A stretch of DNA of 64,000 nucleotides, taken from contig POSG01000005.1 of assembly GCA_003314535.1 (NCBI GenBank), forward strand, positions 124,001-188,000, given 5' to 3'. Below, in pieces: positions 34,201 through 41,812 of this stretch (the stretch's first letter is position 1; every line of letters begins with the position of its first letter). The translations under genes were made by a program, and so were the position numbers. Source of the stretch: Geobacter sp. (GTDB taxonomy: Bacteria > Desulfobacterota > Desulfuromonadia > Geobacterales > Geobacteraceae). The notes beneath the pieces are model-generated. The model was not told the origin of the DNA and ran no database searches. It worked only from the letters and a program-made list of their open reading frames with translations.

Positions 34201-34316
34201 GCATATATATCCGTGTCATTGCCCATGGACCCGCCGGGGAACAGGAGGATCATGTTGAGAACAAGCGGCAATATGGAAATTTTGATGATTCTCTTGTATA
34301 TCCTGTTAGTCAGCAC
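31266..34316 (-). CDS. pilY1: PilY1-like pilus tip adhesin / biogenesis factor
   Basis: 1016 aa. Hydrophobic signal segment (residues 10-26), then a von Willebrand A domain with MIDAS motif DNSGSM (Asp53, Ser55, Ser57) and a C-terminal beta-propeller of PilY1 type (YIYFGSNDGMIHCLRDSDGE, VDKSNDGYVDKIYVGDLGGN). The latter segment holds an EF-hand-like Asp-rich loop, the kind that binds calcium in Pseudomonas PilY1. Start chosen at GTG 34316 because GGGAGG lies six bases upstream; the open frame extends 37 codons further without support. It follows the pilX-like gene and is probably needed to prime or present the pilus. Confidence 0.92.
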   Translation of the reverse strand: MLTNRIYKRIIKISILPLVLNMILLFPGGSMGNDTDIYAAGATMKPMVMILIDNSGSMDEGLPYDSGTTYSGSYASNTVYTFTCTRWRRGVCTAGSWTAYTGSYTDVINRDPGVDTTGQDGIDDNNASVKLGNRLNFENAGTSKKIDVAKSVLNNIVTLMYAHVDFGFMKFNQEDGGNVINKIGATETSMHGQISAINAMTWTPLAEALTDVGKYFEDTYIGQYSPWTSANWCQKGFVIIMTDGEPTYDTNKTILGHFLGKGKTIPTGSDPGFYWDQDGDYHKNSNTVTDTLNNDVWVADNTYSDNVPQTFLDDVARYLYRNDLRPDLQGTQNLTTYTIGFTHTSALLQKTAQEGGGLYYFAGNAEQLESALLSALDDIAKKLQTYTAPVVPVTRTSSGDRMYLAFFKPLTFSKFWPGDVQKYGLSNSNAIIDSNGNAATDSSGAMLDTAVPYWSAAAVLKARTSARNIYTYLGTTPILSHANNSFSTTNTALTAAWLGNPSKISTADSATSAKDDLINYIHGYDAYNEEGYGYTAKREHVLGDILHSVPLVVDYAGSYASDPNRYIYFGSNDGMIHCLRDSDGEEVWAFVPPDVLPRLKLFKEGSTHPLFCDGSVRLYEERTTSGTITRAIITFGERGGGNCYYALDVTDPSDPRLLWSRDSSYSGFSELGQTWSEPLIAKVRMNNSGVETTYNAIIVGAGFDSAQADNSAVLVASKGRGVFIMDVFTGALLKSFTPAATTSSPNNYNVAAMLYSIPSAVLAVDKSNDGYVDKIYVGDLGGNMWRIGAPNGKDNLIDNWIVRKFFASNPGADGSTGRKIYYAPDIGSENGYDIVLFGTGDRDNPRATVAVDRIYGIKDYNQTTGFSTITESTTGMVDQTGVVYSSTLASPTYGWYFRLTSTGEKMLATPILFNKYLLATTFIPNNGVCSVGGDARLYAVNYLLGTYTYYTVGVGIPTEVVIVVRPSGSTAFVGAGGGVRNVRDLTPATGSPNQTTMNQVFNMSTGIIPISWREVF

Positions 34317-34374
34317 TGCACACCTCCCACGTACCAGACGAAATGTAACTGTATCGCTTCTTGCTGTATTGCTG

Positions 34375-34926
34375 TCATGGGGCGAGACTAATCCCTTGCA
34401 ATTCCACGGTCTTGGCATAAAGGCCAACGGTCCCGGTCGAACTGATTCTGCACGGGTATGCCGAAAGCCGCATCGAGGAACTGATCTTGCGGCTGAACCC
34501 CGGCGGCAAGAGGTTGTCGTCTTTTTCCCTTGATACGGAAAGGGTGAACCCAGTGTTCGTACTGTCCATTACAGTGGACGGGACTCCAGCCAGGGCGCTC
34601 TGATTGTTGATGTAGTCATTTCTGATGGGCAGGTAAGGGTCGTCAGGCGCAACATACGGCGAGTTGAATGGATTGAGCGGATCGTCGTAGCCGACCAGAA
34701 CAAATGATCCCCGAACGTATTCCACACCCGCATCGGCGCGGGCCAGCGCCATCTTGCTGACCGAGCTCGCCCCTGACATGACCACTTCCATAGTCGCCGA
34801 GTTCATGACGATGGCCATCGTTGCCATGAGAACCGCGCTGAGCACCAGCACGGTAATGAGCGCAAAGCCGTTCTCATTTCGGACAGGTCTGAGGAATTTA
34901 TTTTTGCAGAGAAAATACTGGATCAT
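34375..34926 (-). CDS. pilX: PilX-type minor pilin
   Basis: 183 aa. Prepilin leader ending ENG, then FALITVLVLSAVLMATMAIV. Residue 5 of the mature chain is Thr, not the usual Glu, as in PilX/GspK-type subunits that sit at the tip. A Cys-poor globular domain follows. Ribosome site GGAGGTTATTC. Part of the minor-pilin series before pilY1. Confidence 0.87.
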   Translation of the reverse strand: MIQYFLCKNKFLRPVRNENGFALITVLVLSAVLMATMAIVMNSATMEVVMSGASSVSKMALARADAGVEYVRGSFVLVGYDDPLNPFNSPYVAPDDPYLPIRNDYINNQSALAGVPSTVMDSTNTGFTLSVSREKDDNLLPPGFSRKISSSMRLSAYPCRISSTGTVGLYAKTVELQGISLAP

Positions 34927-34950
34927 GAATAACCTCCGGTCACAACTATA

Positions 34951-35634
34951 TTACAGTCCGATATTCCTCGGCCTGACCGTCGTGGTGTATACCCTGCGCC
35001 GGAAATGGTCCGCAGCCGGGACTACCGAGACACCGATGCCAGGATGCTGAGCCACGGTTATCCCGGGATTACTATTGATGAAAGAGGGATCGTTGAAGGG
35101 CGACCTTATCAGCAGGCTCACCATGACAACGGGCAGCCCGGTGGTCGGATCAGGGTTTATGGTCACCTGCATATCCTCCACATTGCTAGCTATTGTCTCC
35201 ACTGTATCCGTTGCAGTATCAAGACGGGTCAGGCCGCCTTCCCTGCCGTCAGTGCCGGGAGGTTCTATGTAGTAAAAATATGGGGCATTTATTGCGGTTG
35301 GCGTCGTGACGGTATAATGCACGAATAACCCATCTGTATTAGCCGCCATAACCGGAGCGTAAACTCCGCCGGCAGTGACATATGCGTTATTGAGGGCCGT
35401 GGTCGTGGTTCTGTCGATCCCGAACCCGGCCATGCGGATATCCCGCTCGAGCATCTCGATTGCTACCTGGGCGCTCAGCTGCAAATCGCTGGTGCCCTGC
35501 TGCACCGAAGATGCGCGGTTTTGCAGGATGAACGCGGTAGTTGCCGCCCCGATGAGGAGCATTGCGACGAACATGCCCACCAGGAGCTCAATCAGGGTGA
35601 AGCCTCTTGCATCGTCAAGCAGTATGTGATTCAT
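34951..35634 (-). CDS. pilW: PilW-type minor pilin
   Basis: 227 aa. Class III prepilin signal ARG-FTLIELLVGMFVAMLLIG with Glu5. The mature domain contains LQLSAQVAIEMLERDIRMAGFG, the usual PilW segment, and an acidic beta-rich end. Start at ATG 35634 after AAGGGG; the frame extends further upstream into pilV without support. Confidence 0.9.
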   Translation of the reverse strand: MNHILLDDARGFTLIELLVGMFVAMLLIGAATTAFILQNRASSVQQGTSDLQLSAQVAIEMLERDIRMAGFGIDRTTTTALNNAYVTAGGVYAPVMAANTDGLFVHYTVTTPTAINAPYFYYIEPPGTDGREGGLTRLDTATDTVETIASNVEDMQVTINPDPTTGLPVVMVSLLIRSPFNDPSFINSNPGITVAQHPGIGVSVVPAADHFRRRVYTTTVRPRNIGL

Positions 35635-35666
35635 ATGAAATCCCCTTGCGGTTTCGGGTTTCAGGG

Positions 35667-36095
35667 TCAGGGTGAACGCAATCCGTTGATAGTCACGGTA
35701 TGGCCACCGGCCTTGTCGGTCCATGCCGTTGTAACCGTGAACGCCCGCATCACCGGATTGAGCGGATTAGTGCCGTGGTTGGTGATCGTCCACCTGGTGC
35801 GGAAGGTTCGACCGTCGACAGTATTAAGCCGTCCATCAGCAGTATCAGTTGCCAGTGTCGGCGTGTAGTTCGCAATGTTGGCAAAAGGCATTTTCATCAG
35901 TTCGTCCACATATCCCTGGGCCACGCTGCTGGCAATGAACCGGCTGTTGCCGCTCACACTTGCTGACATACCGGTAAACAGCATGGTGGCGGTGGCAAGC
36001 ATCACTATGGAAAAGATGCCCATTGCCACGAGCGCTTCGACCAGCGTGAAACCTTTTTCATCGCGTGCCATGTATTTAAAGACGCACAGTTTCAT
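35667..36095 (-). CDS. pilV: PilV-type minor pilin
   Basis: 142 aa. Leader EKG-FTLVEALVAMGIFSIVM with Glu5, then a short globular domain (YVDELMKMPFANIANYTP, TRWTITNHGTNPLNP). Start at ATG 36095 after GAGAGG. It begins 10 bases after the FimT-like gene and precedes pilW. Confidence 0.9.
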   Translation of the reverse strand: MKLCVFKYMARDEKGFTLVEALVAMGIFSIVMLATATMLFTGMSASVSGNSRFIASSVAQGYVDELMKMPFANIANYTPTLATDTADGRLNTVDGRTFRTRWTITNHGTNPLNPVMRAFTVTTAWTDKAGGHTVTINGLRSP

Positions 36096-36105
36096 CGTAT
36101 ACCTC

Positions 36106-36717
36106 TCAATTGTATGTCGCGCCGTTCCAGGTCCTGATGCTCGGCCTGCCCAATATGTTGACATCGATCCTCCTGCCCTGCGGGTTGGCCCCGGCGCTGC
36201 GGAGATAGAACGCCATCCCGGCCCCGCCGTTGGACATGCCGGAGGGCTGGATCTGCAGGGCGTCTCCGGGGAAGGTCCCCGAGTCCGGTGCGGGCGCAGC
36301 GGCATTGAGACTGCCGAAGCTGACACCGCCATAATCAGACAGGTTGACAGTTTTCAGCACCACTCCGTTCTGCACTATCTGGTACCTGTCTTGACCGGCA
36401 ATCTGCTGCAGACTGCATGTTGCCCCCCTTCTGACAGCATGCATCCTCACCATCTGGATATCATTGAAAAGATCGCGAGTCGCTTCCTTGAGTCGTATGG
36501 TCGGGAGTTCCCTTATGAGCATCGTCGTGCCTATGGCCGCAAGTACGCCGATGAGACCTATGACCACGAGGATCTCGATCAGCGTCACTCCTCTTTCATT
36601 GCCAAATCTCTTCTGTCCCGATATTCTTCTGAACATATGTCCTCGCCGGGTGCGGTTTTCAGGTTTATCCATTGCGGACAAGTCCGTTGCAATAACATTG
36701 CCAATGGTTTCAGCCAT
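36106..36717 (-). CDS. FimT/GspH-like minor pilin with long leader
   Basis: 203 aa from ATG 36717, which has the strongest ribosome site (AGGAGGGG). The prepilin motif ERG-VTLIEILVVIGLIGVLA is then preceded by about 43 residues, long for a class III leader. A second start at 36636 (MFRRISGQKR) with GAGG four bases upstream would give a normal 16-residue leader and 176 aa. The mature domain has a Glu5 helix, TIRLKEATRDLFNDIQMVRM, a GspH-like segment, and Gly/Pro-rich C-terminal part. Heads the pilV-W-X-Y1 series. Confidence 0.85.
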   Translation of the reverse strand: MAETIGNVIATDLSAMDKPENRTRRGHMFRRISGQKRFGNERGVTLIEILVVIGLIGVLAAIGTTMLIRELPTIRLKEATRDLFNDIQMVRMHAVRRGATCSLQQIAGQDRYQIVQNGVVLKTVNLSDYGGVSFGSLNAAAPAPDSGTFPGDALQIQPSGMSNGGAGMAFYLRSAGANPQGRRIDVNILGRPSIRTWNGATYN

Positions 36718-36816
36718 ACACCCCTCCTGTAACATATTGATTTATCTCAAGCTTCGCAATAACATCTCAGGGCATAAATTGTCTCACTATGCAATTTTTG
36801 CGTGGTAGGACACAAC

Positions 36817-36874
36817 GTAGGGCACCCCCCTGTGGGTGCCCTTGACTTGGGCAGGCACAGGGACCTGCCCCTAC
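36817..36874. repeat. Twin-hairpin GTAGGG...CCCTAC intergenic repeat, copy 1
   Basis: Outer ends GTAGGG and CCCCTAC are complementary; inside are two hairpins, GGGCACCC/GGGTGCCC and GGGCAGG/CCTGCCC. Its right end supplies the stop codon (TAG, 36873-36871) of the upstream prepilin gene. Copy 2 is at 41756-41812 in opposite internal order. Confidence 0.85.
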
Positions 36875-37503
36875 CGGGTCAATATCTGCCCGACCCTGAA
36901 AGAAGCGTTTTTCAGCTCAGTCCAGGACTTCCCCTTGCAGATCCGCAGACTGTAGTCGAAATCATGAGTGTTCATGGTCAGCGCCATGGCGGAACCGTTT
37001 CCCGACCTGATATAGACCGTACCGGGACTGCCGGTGAATTGGGGATTGCACACCAGCGTGTTGTTGTTGAAAGTTGTCCCGGACTTTGTCGCGGCAAGTT
37101 CCGGAACCGGGCCGCACGTGCCATACCCGAATTCAAGCCCGCCCCCCTTGTCCTTAAGGCGTACGGTGCGCTTCACTTCATCGTCCGCAGTATTCCATTT
37201 TCCGTCCGCACCCCTTCCGGTTATGAGCTTGATTGTGCCGTGGCCGGGATTGAAGCCGATAGCATAGTACCGTGAATCGAGCGCATTCTGCTTCGCCTCG
37301 TGAATCATGCCGCCCAGATCGCACATGACACACTTCAGGCAGACCTCGCTGTAAGTCGAGCTGAATGCGGCAAACGCCAGTGCGGCGATAATGACTGCAA
37401 TAGCGAGGACGGCCAGCAGTTCCGCCAGGGTGAATCCCGAACAAGAGGATGTTCCGAACGGACCAAAGCGAGCCGAAAGCCTGCGTATATCTGCCGTGAC
37501 CAT
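36871..37503 (-). CDS. Prepilin-like protein with CxxCxxC motif
   Basis: 210 aa. The leader ends SCSG, followed by FTLAELLAVLAIAVIIAALA with Glu5. Directly after the hydrophobic helix comes SEVCLKCVMCDLGG, a CxxCxxC cluster unusual for a pseudopilin; three more Cys lie further on (GTCGP, LVCNP, RICKG). The globular part includes GFNPGHGTIKLITGRGADGK. Start at ATG 37503 after GGGAGG. The stop codon lies inside a twin-hairpin repeat, so the C-terminus may have been reset by that element. Not assignable to FimT, PilE or PilV with confidence. Confidence 0.85.
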   Translation of the reverse strand: MVTADIRRLSARFGPFGTSSCSGFTLAELLAVLAIAVIIAALAFAAFSSTYSEVCLKCVMCDLGGMIHEAKQNALDSRYYAIGFNPGHGTIKLITGRGADGKWNTADDEVKRTVRLKDKGGGLEFGYGTCGPVPELAATKSGTTFNNNTLVCNPQFTGSPGTVYIRSGNGSAMALTMNTHDFDYSLRICKGKSWTELKNASFRVGQILTR

Positions 37504-37582
37504 TATGCCCTCCCGTAAACAATGAGTACCTGGCAAGATGCCGGAACAATTGTTACACGGGTAAGACATTAATTACAATATA

Positions 37583-37610
37583 TTTATTATTTACATATCA
37601 TGTTTGACAA
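37583..37610 (-). promoter_or_regulatory. Tentative promoter for minor-pilin series
   Basis: Minus strand TTGTCA (37610-37605) followed by an AT-rich stretch with TAATAA/TAAATA at 15-18 bases spacing. No convincing sigma-54 -24/-12 element was found in this gap, although an NtrC-type regulator lies next door. Confidence 0.3.
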
Positions 37611-37630
37611 TCAATCAGTCTTCAGGCTTT

Positions 37631-37837
37631 CCCCCCTTACCCCGCCTACGGCGACCCTCTCCCTTTATGGCGAGGGTAGTGTTTTTCTAATTCTGTCTCC
37701 GTGACGAAGAAAGGAATTTCAATACCCTCTCCATGGAAGGAGAGTAAGCTACGACGTCTCCCTTGTGAGAGAATGTTTTTATATGTACCCTCGCCATTAA
37801 GGGAGAGGGGGGCGTGAAACGCCGGGTGAGGGGGTAA
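37631..37837. repeat. MITE-like element with about 48-bp imperfect inverted repeats
   Basis: The left arm (37631-37678: CCCCTTACCCCGCC ... CCCTCTCCCTTTATGGCGAG) is matched in reverse complement by the right arm (37786-37837: CTCGCCATTAAGGGAGAG ... GGGTGAGGGGG). The roughly 107-base centre has a further smaller CCCTCTCC...GGAGAG pair and no ORF. It fills most of the 377-base gap between the regulator gene and the prepilin gene. Confidence 0.75.
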
Positions 37838-37880
37838 TCAGGCAGAACCGATGCTTCTCGCACCGGCCGACGGGCACACC

Positions 37881-39266
37881 CTACTCCAGCCCGTATTCCT
37901 TGAGCTTGTACAGCAGCGCACGGTGGCTTATTTCAAGAATCCTGGCCGCATGGGTCCTGTTGCCGCCGGTTTTTTCCAGGGCGCGACGGATGAGATCCCT
38001 TTCAAGTCTTTCGCCCGCCTGCTTCAGGGAAAGGCAGTCATCGGGCAACGCTGCCGTTGCCGTGGGCATGGCGGAAGCGCTCCGTCGTATGCCGTCAGGC
38101 AGGCACTCCATGCCGATGACCTGTTTCTCGCAGAGCACCAGCCCCCGTTCTATGCAGTTCTCCAGTTCGCGGACGTTCCCCGGCCATCGGTAGTCCATGA
38201 ACGATTTAAGGACTTCCGTGGAAAGGGCGACGCCCGGCTTGCCGAAGCGTTTGCCGTACTTTTGCAGGAAGTGACCTGTGAGGAGCGGGATATCTTCGAC
38301 CCTTTCCCTCAGAGGAGGGACCGTTATGGAAAAAACATTCAGGCGATAGAAAAGATCCTCGCGGAACCTTCCCTCCGCCACATCGCGCGCCAGGTCCCGG
38401 GAGGTGGCGGAAACGACCCGCACATCAACGGTTCTCGCGGCGCCGGCGCCGACCGGCCTCACTTCCCCCTCCTGAAGCACCCGCAGCAGTTTTACCTGCA
38501 GGAAAGGCGGCATTTCGCCTATCTCGTCAAGGAACAGCGTGCCACCGTCAGCCTGCACGAAAAGGCCGGCCTTGTCCCCCACCGCATCGGTAAAAGCCCC
38601 CCTCACATGGCCGAAAAGCTCGCTCTCCAGGAGGCTTTCCGGTATGGCCCCGCAATTCAGCGCCACGAAAGGCTCTTTTTTGCGATTACTGTTGTAGTGG
38701 ATAGCCCGGGCAATAAGTTCCTTGCCCGTTCCGGACTCGCCGAGGATGAGCACTGTCGTCTTGTAGTCACAGACCTTGGAGATAAGGGAGAATATGTCCC
38801 GCATGCGGAATGTTTTCCCGATGATGCTGGAAAACGAATACTCCCGGTCCACCTCGGTTCGAAGCTGGCGGTTTTCCTGTTTGAGTCGCTCCCTTTCCTC
38901 TGCTTTCTTAAGCACGAGAATGATCTCGTCGTTCTTGAAGGGCTTGGATATGTAATCGTAAGCGCCAAGCTTCATGCATTCGATAGCCGTGTCAACCGTT
39001 CCATATGCCGACATCATGATGATGGTCGCTTCAGAACCGGAGGCAATGCTCCTGCGGATGAATTCCGGGCCGTCTATATTAGGCATCCTTATGTCGCATA
39101 GAATGAAGTCATACTTGTTCTGCTCAGCCAGCCGCAAAGCATCGCTGCCATCCATGGACTCGTCGACCCGGTACCCCTGCTTCCTCAGTACGACCTGCAG
39201 CATATGCCGGAGATTCGCTTCATCATCGACCACCAGAATACGTTTGCCACATTCGCTTGTTTTCAT
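37881..39266 (-). CDS. NtrC-family response regulator (PilR-like)
   Basis: 461 aa. Receiver domain with phosphorylation Asp58 (ILCDIRMP) and KPF; AAA+ domain with Walker [15 protein letters not shown] loop (usual GAFTGA) and Walker [12 protein letters not shown]; Fis-type helix-turn-helix at the C-terminus ([20 protein letters not shown]). It acts with sigma-54 RNA polymerase. The ATG at 39266 gives the family N-terminus; upstream in-frame ATGs at 39308 and 39362 overlap the kinase gene. Downstream of a histidine kinase and pilD and next to prepilin genes, it probably controls pilus genes. The Gly to Asp change in the sigma-54 contact loop is notable. Confidence 0.9.
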   Translation of the reverse strand: MKTSECGKRILVVDDEANLRHMLQVVLRKQGYRVDESMDGSDALRLAEQNKYDFILCDIRMPNIDGPEFIRRSIASGSEATIIMMSAYGTVDTAIECMKLGAYDYISKPFKNDEIILVLKKAEERERLKQENRQLRTEVDREYSFSSIIGKTFRMRDIFSLISKVCDYKTTVLILGESGTGKELIARAIHYNSNRKKEPFVALNCGAIPESLLESELFGHVRGAFTDAVGDKAGLFVQADGGTLFLDEIGEMPPFLQVKLLRVLQEGEVRPVGAGAARTVDVRVVSATSRDLARDVAEGRFREDLFYRLNVFSITVPPLRERVEDIPLLTGHFLQKYGKRFGKPGVALSTEVLKSFMDYRWPGNVRELENCIERGLVLCEKQVIGMECLPDGIRRSASAMPTATAALPDDCLSLKQAGERLERDLIRRALEKTGGNRTHAARILEISHRALLYKLKEYGLE

Positions 39267-39316
39267 GTCGGCGTTGTCCTCAACAGGTTGCGGAATGCCC
39301 GGGACCATTCCCGATT

Positions 39317-40912
39317 CTAGACCGTGCCCTCGGACCGGTTTCGTTTCACTGCCGGCAACCATAGCGTAAATTTGGTTCCTACTGACAAGGCGCTCTCCAC
39401 GGTGATCCTGCCGCCCATCGAATCAACGATCCGTGCGGTAACCGCCAGACCGAGGCCGGTACCTTTTCCCGGTTCCTTGGTGGTAAAAAAAGGATCGAAA
39501 ATCCTCTCCAGGTTTTCCGGGGCGATACCGGCTCCGTTGTCGCCCACTTCTATCCTGACGTATTCCACACTTTCACGAGGATTGATGGCTGCACTGAAAG
39601 CACCACGGAAATCGTCCCTGCGCCTCCCCCTTATTGCCTTCGTGGAAATCTTCCGCATTTCTGCCGAAGGGGATGCATTTTCCGCAGACACGCGTACCGA
39701 GAGGGCGCCACCCCCAGGCATGGCGTCACGGGCATTTATGAACAGGTTTATGAAAACCTGCTGCAACTGGTGACGGTCGGCATTCAGCAGGGGCACCCCG
39801 TCACCGAACACGAGAGAAGTCACCACATTCTTGAATACACCCTGGCCCTCCATCATTTCCATGCAGTGCCGCAGCAACTCGGCTGCATCCACGGCTTCCC
39901 GCTCCGAGGAAGTCGGACGGGCATAATCCAGCAAACCGCGAATAATCCGGTCGATGCGGGTCGCCTCTTCCTCGATCCTCCCGAGATAATCGCTCTTCTC
40001 CGGGTCCGAAGCCAGTTCTTCCTTCAGGATACCGGCGTAGCCGAGAATTGCGGCCAGCGGGGTGCCGATTTCATGGGCTGTGCCTGCGGCAAGCAACCCT
40101 ACTGAAGCCATCTTCTCGGAACGGACCGATTCCTCGCGAGCCGATTCCAATTCGCTGTTTATGCGCTCCAGCGCCCTGATGTTGCCTTCGGCTTCATCCC
40201 TTTTCTGGCGCAGCGTTCTTGCCATGCAGTTGAAGGATTCCGCCAGTTCGGCCAGTTCCAGGGTCCCATGCACCGGAACCCTGCAGTCGAGGTCGCCTTT
40301 TTCGATCCTGACAGTTGCCGCCAGCAGCCTCCTTATCGGGCTGACGATAAGACGGGTCAGGACCGAGGCTCCGAGCCCCAGGAGCAGGAGGAAGTCCAGG
40401 ATGAAATACACCATGAACATCTGGCGTGAACGGGCCAGGCGACCGTACTCAGGAACGAGAGAGAATGACATGCTTACTGCGCCGTCAATTGATTCACCGT
40501 TTCGGATGGGGGCATAACGCGAGATGACGAGCCCGTTCTCGGAGTATGCCGCGCACTCCGCTCCTGTCCGCAAAACGTCCCTGAGCCGGGAGTCTACGGT
40601 GCTGTTTTTCGCGTTACGGTACACCTCCCGGCCATTTCGGTCCACTACGATGATCCCCCTGAAACCCTTTTCAGTGGCCAGCCGGTCCGCGAAGCGGTCC
40701 GCCCCCGGCGGAGTCCGACCGTCCTGGAATCCGGGGGTGAGGAGATGTACGTATGAGGACAGAAGCAGGCGCGCCGCATCACTTTTCTGGGAAAGAAGAT
40801 CGTTTTCAGCCGTCTTGAAAGAAATCAGGCTGAGGAGCAGCCAGGTGAGAATCAACAGCAAGGAGAGTGACGTCAGTATCGCAAAGGTCAGACCGAACCT
40901 GAAAGTCTTCAT
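39317..40912 (-). CDS. Membrane sensor histidine kinase
   Basis: 531 aa. Two membrane helices (about 8-30 and 168-190) flank a roughly 135-residue periplasmic sensor, then HAMP (about 190-245), a coiled region and HisKA with phospho-acceptor His in GTAHEIGTPLAAILGY. HATPase motifs: [38 protein letters not shown] long insertion lies between N and G1 boxes (RISTKAIRGRRRDDFRG region). It follows pilD by 8 bases and overlaps or abuts the regulator. Partner of the NtrC-type protein; signal unknown. Confidence 0.92.
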   Translation of the reverse strand: MKTFRFGLTFAILTSLSLLLILTWLLLSLISFKTAENDLLSQKSDAARLLLSSYVHLLTPGFQDGRTPPGADRFADRLATEKGFRGIIVVDRNGREVYRNAKNSTVDSRLRDVLRTGAECAAYSENGLVISRYAPIRNGESIDGAVSMSFSLVPEYGRLARSRQMFMVYFILDFLLLLGLGASVLTRLIVSPIRRLLAATVRIEKGDLDCRVPVHGTLELAELAESFNCMARTLRQKRDEAEGNIRALERINSELESAREESVRSEKMASVGLLAAGTAHEIGTPLAAILGYAGILKEELASDPEKSDYLGRIEEEATRIDRIIRGLLDYARPTSSEREAVDAAELLRHCMEMMEGQGVFKNVVTSLVFGDGVPLLNADRHQLQQVFINLFINARDAMPGGGALSVRVSAENASPSAEMRKISTKAIRGRRRDDFRGAFSAAINPRESVEYVRIEVGDNGAGIAPENLERIFDPFFTTKEPGKGTGLGLAVTARIVDSMGGRITVESALSVGTKFTLWLPAVKRNRSEGTV

Positions 40913-40920
40913 GAAGCGTC

Positions 40921-41730
40921 CTACCCCCTGGGATTTCCCCCCAAACCGAGATACCAGTCAATGATCTGCCTGCCGAAGAAAATGAACATGAACGCGCCGA
41001 AAGCCAGGAACGGGCCGAAAGGGATGGAAAGCCGCGAGTCCTTGTGCCGTGCCAGCATCAGTGAAATTCCAACCCCCGAACCGACCAGCGAACTCAGGAA
41101 TATTATGAAGGGAACCGCCCTCCAGCCCAGGAACGCGCCCATCATGGCCAGAAGCTTGATGTCGCCGCCCCCCATCCCCTCTTTGCGGGTTGCCAGCTGG
41201 TATCCGTATGCAACAAGCAGAAGGCTCCCCCCTCCGGCGACGATTCCTGTGAGGGATTCCTTCCAGCCGAGGATTTCATCCGGGCGGTACGGATTCGAGA
41301 CGAAAAACGACAGGATGAAACCGAGAACAATGCCCGGCAGGCTTATTTCGTCAGGGATGATGCGATGCTCGAGGTCGATGAAAGTAACGACGACCAATGC
41401 CGCGCAGAAAAGGAACATGGCGAAGAAAGTGGCCGTGAACTGGAACTTGAAGAAAAGCAGCAATGCAAGGAGGCCGGTGAGTAATTCGACAACGGGATAG
41501 CGCGGGGAGATTTTTCCCTTGCAGAAACGGCATTTTCCGCCCAGCAGAAGGAAACCGAAGATCGGGATGTTGTCATACCACGGGATGCGGCTGCCGCATC
41601 GGGGGCAACTTGAAGGAGGGAAAACGATCGACTGGCTGCGCGGAAGCCGGTAAATGCAAACATTCATGAAGGAACCGACAACTGAGCCGACCAGAAATAC
41701 CATGAAAGACCAAAAAAGCAACGGAGTCAT
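40921..41730 (-). CDS. pilD: Prepilin peptidase / N-methylase PilD
   Basis: 269 aa inner-membrane aspartyl protease. N-terminal methyltransferase part VGSFMNVCIYRLPR with two zinc Cys pairs CPRCG and CRFCKG; catalytic Asp in FIDLEHRIIPD and in GMGGGDIKLLAM. About eight membrane helices. It cuts the leaders of the minor pilins encoded downstream. Start ATG 41730 after AGGGGAACCG. Confidence 0.95.
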   Translation of the reverse strand: MTPLLFWSFMVFLVGSVVGSFMNVCIYRLPRSQSIVFPPSSCPRCGSRIPWYDNIPIFGFLLLGGKCRFCKGKISPRYPVVELLTGLLALLLFFKFQFTATFFAMFLFCAALVVVTFIDLEHRIIPDEISLPGIVLGFILSFFVSNPYRPDEILGWKESLTGIVAGGGSLLLVAYGYQLATRKEGMGGGDIKLLAMMGAFLGWRAVPFIIFLSSLVGSGVGISLMLARHKDSRLSIPFGPFLAFGAFMFIFFGRQIIDWYLGLGGNPRG

Positions 41731-41755
41731 CGGTTCCCCTGATAAATGTTCTCAT

Positions 41756-41812
41756 GTAGGGGCAGGCCTTGCGCCGGCCCTAAGAAAGGGCACCCGCAAG
41801 GGGTGCCCCTAC
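41756..41812. repeat. Twin-hairpin GTAGGGG...CCCCTAC repeat, copy 2
   Basis: 57 bases: ends GTAGGGGC and GCCCCTAC are complementary, with hairpins GGCAGGCC/GGCCGGCC-like and GGGCACCC/GGGTGCCC inside. The hairpin types are in reverse order relative to copy 1, so it is inserted in inverse orientation. Its right end supplies the valS stop codon (TAG, 41811-41809). Confidence 0.85.

Noticed and set aside
37851-39101. Plus-strand ORF of 416 residues opposite the NtrC-type regulator
   Set aside because: Shadow of a clearly conserved gene; no ribosome site or family motif.
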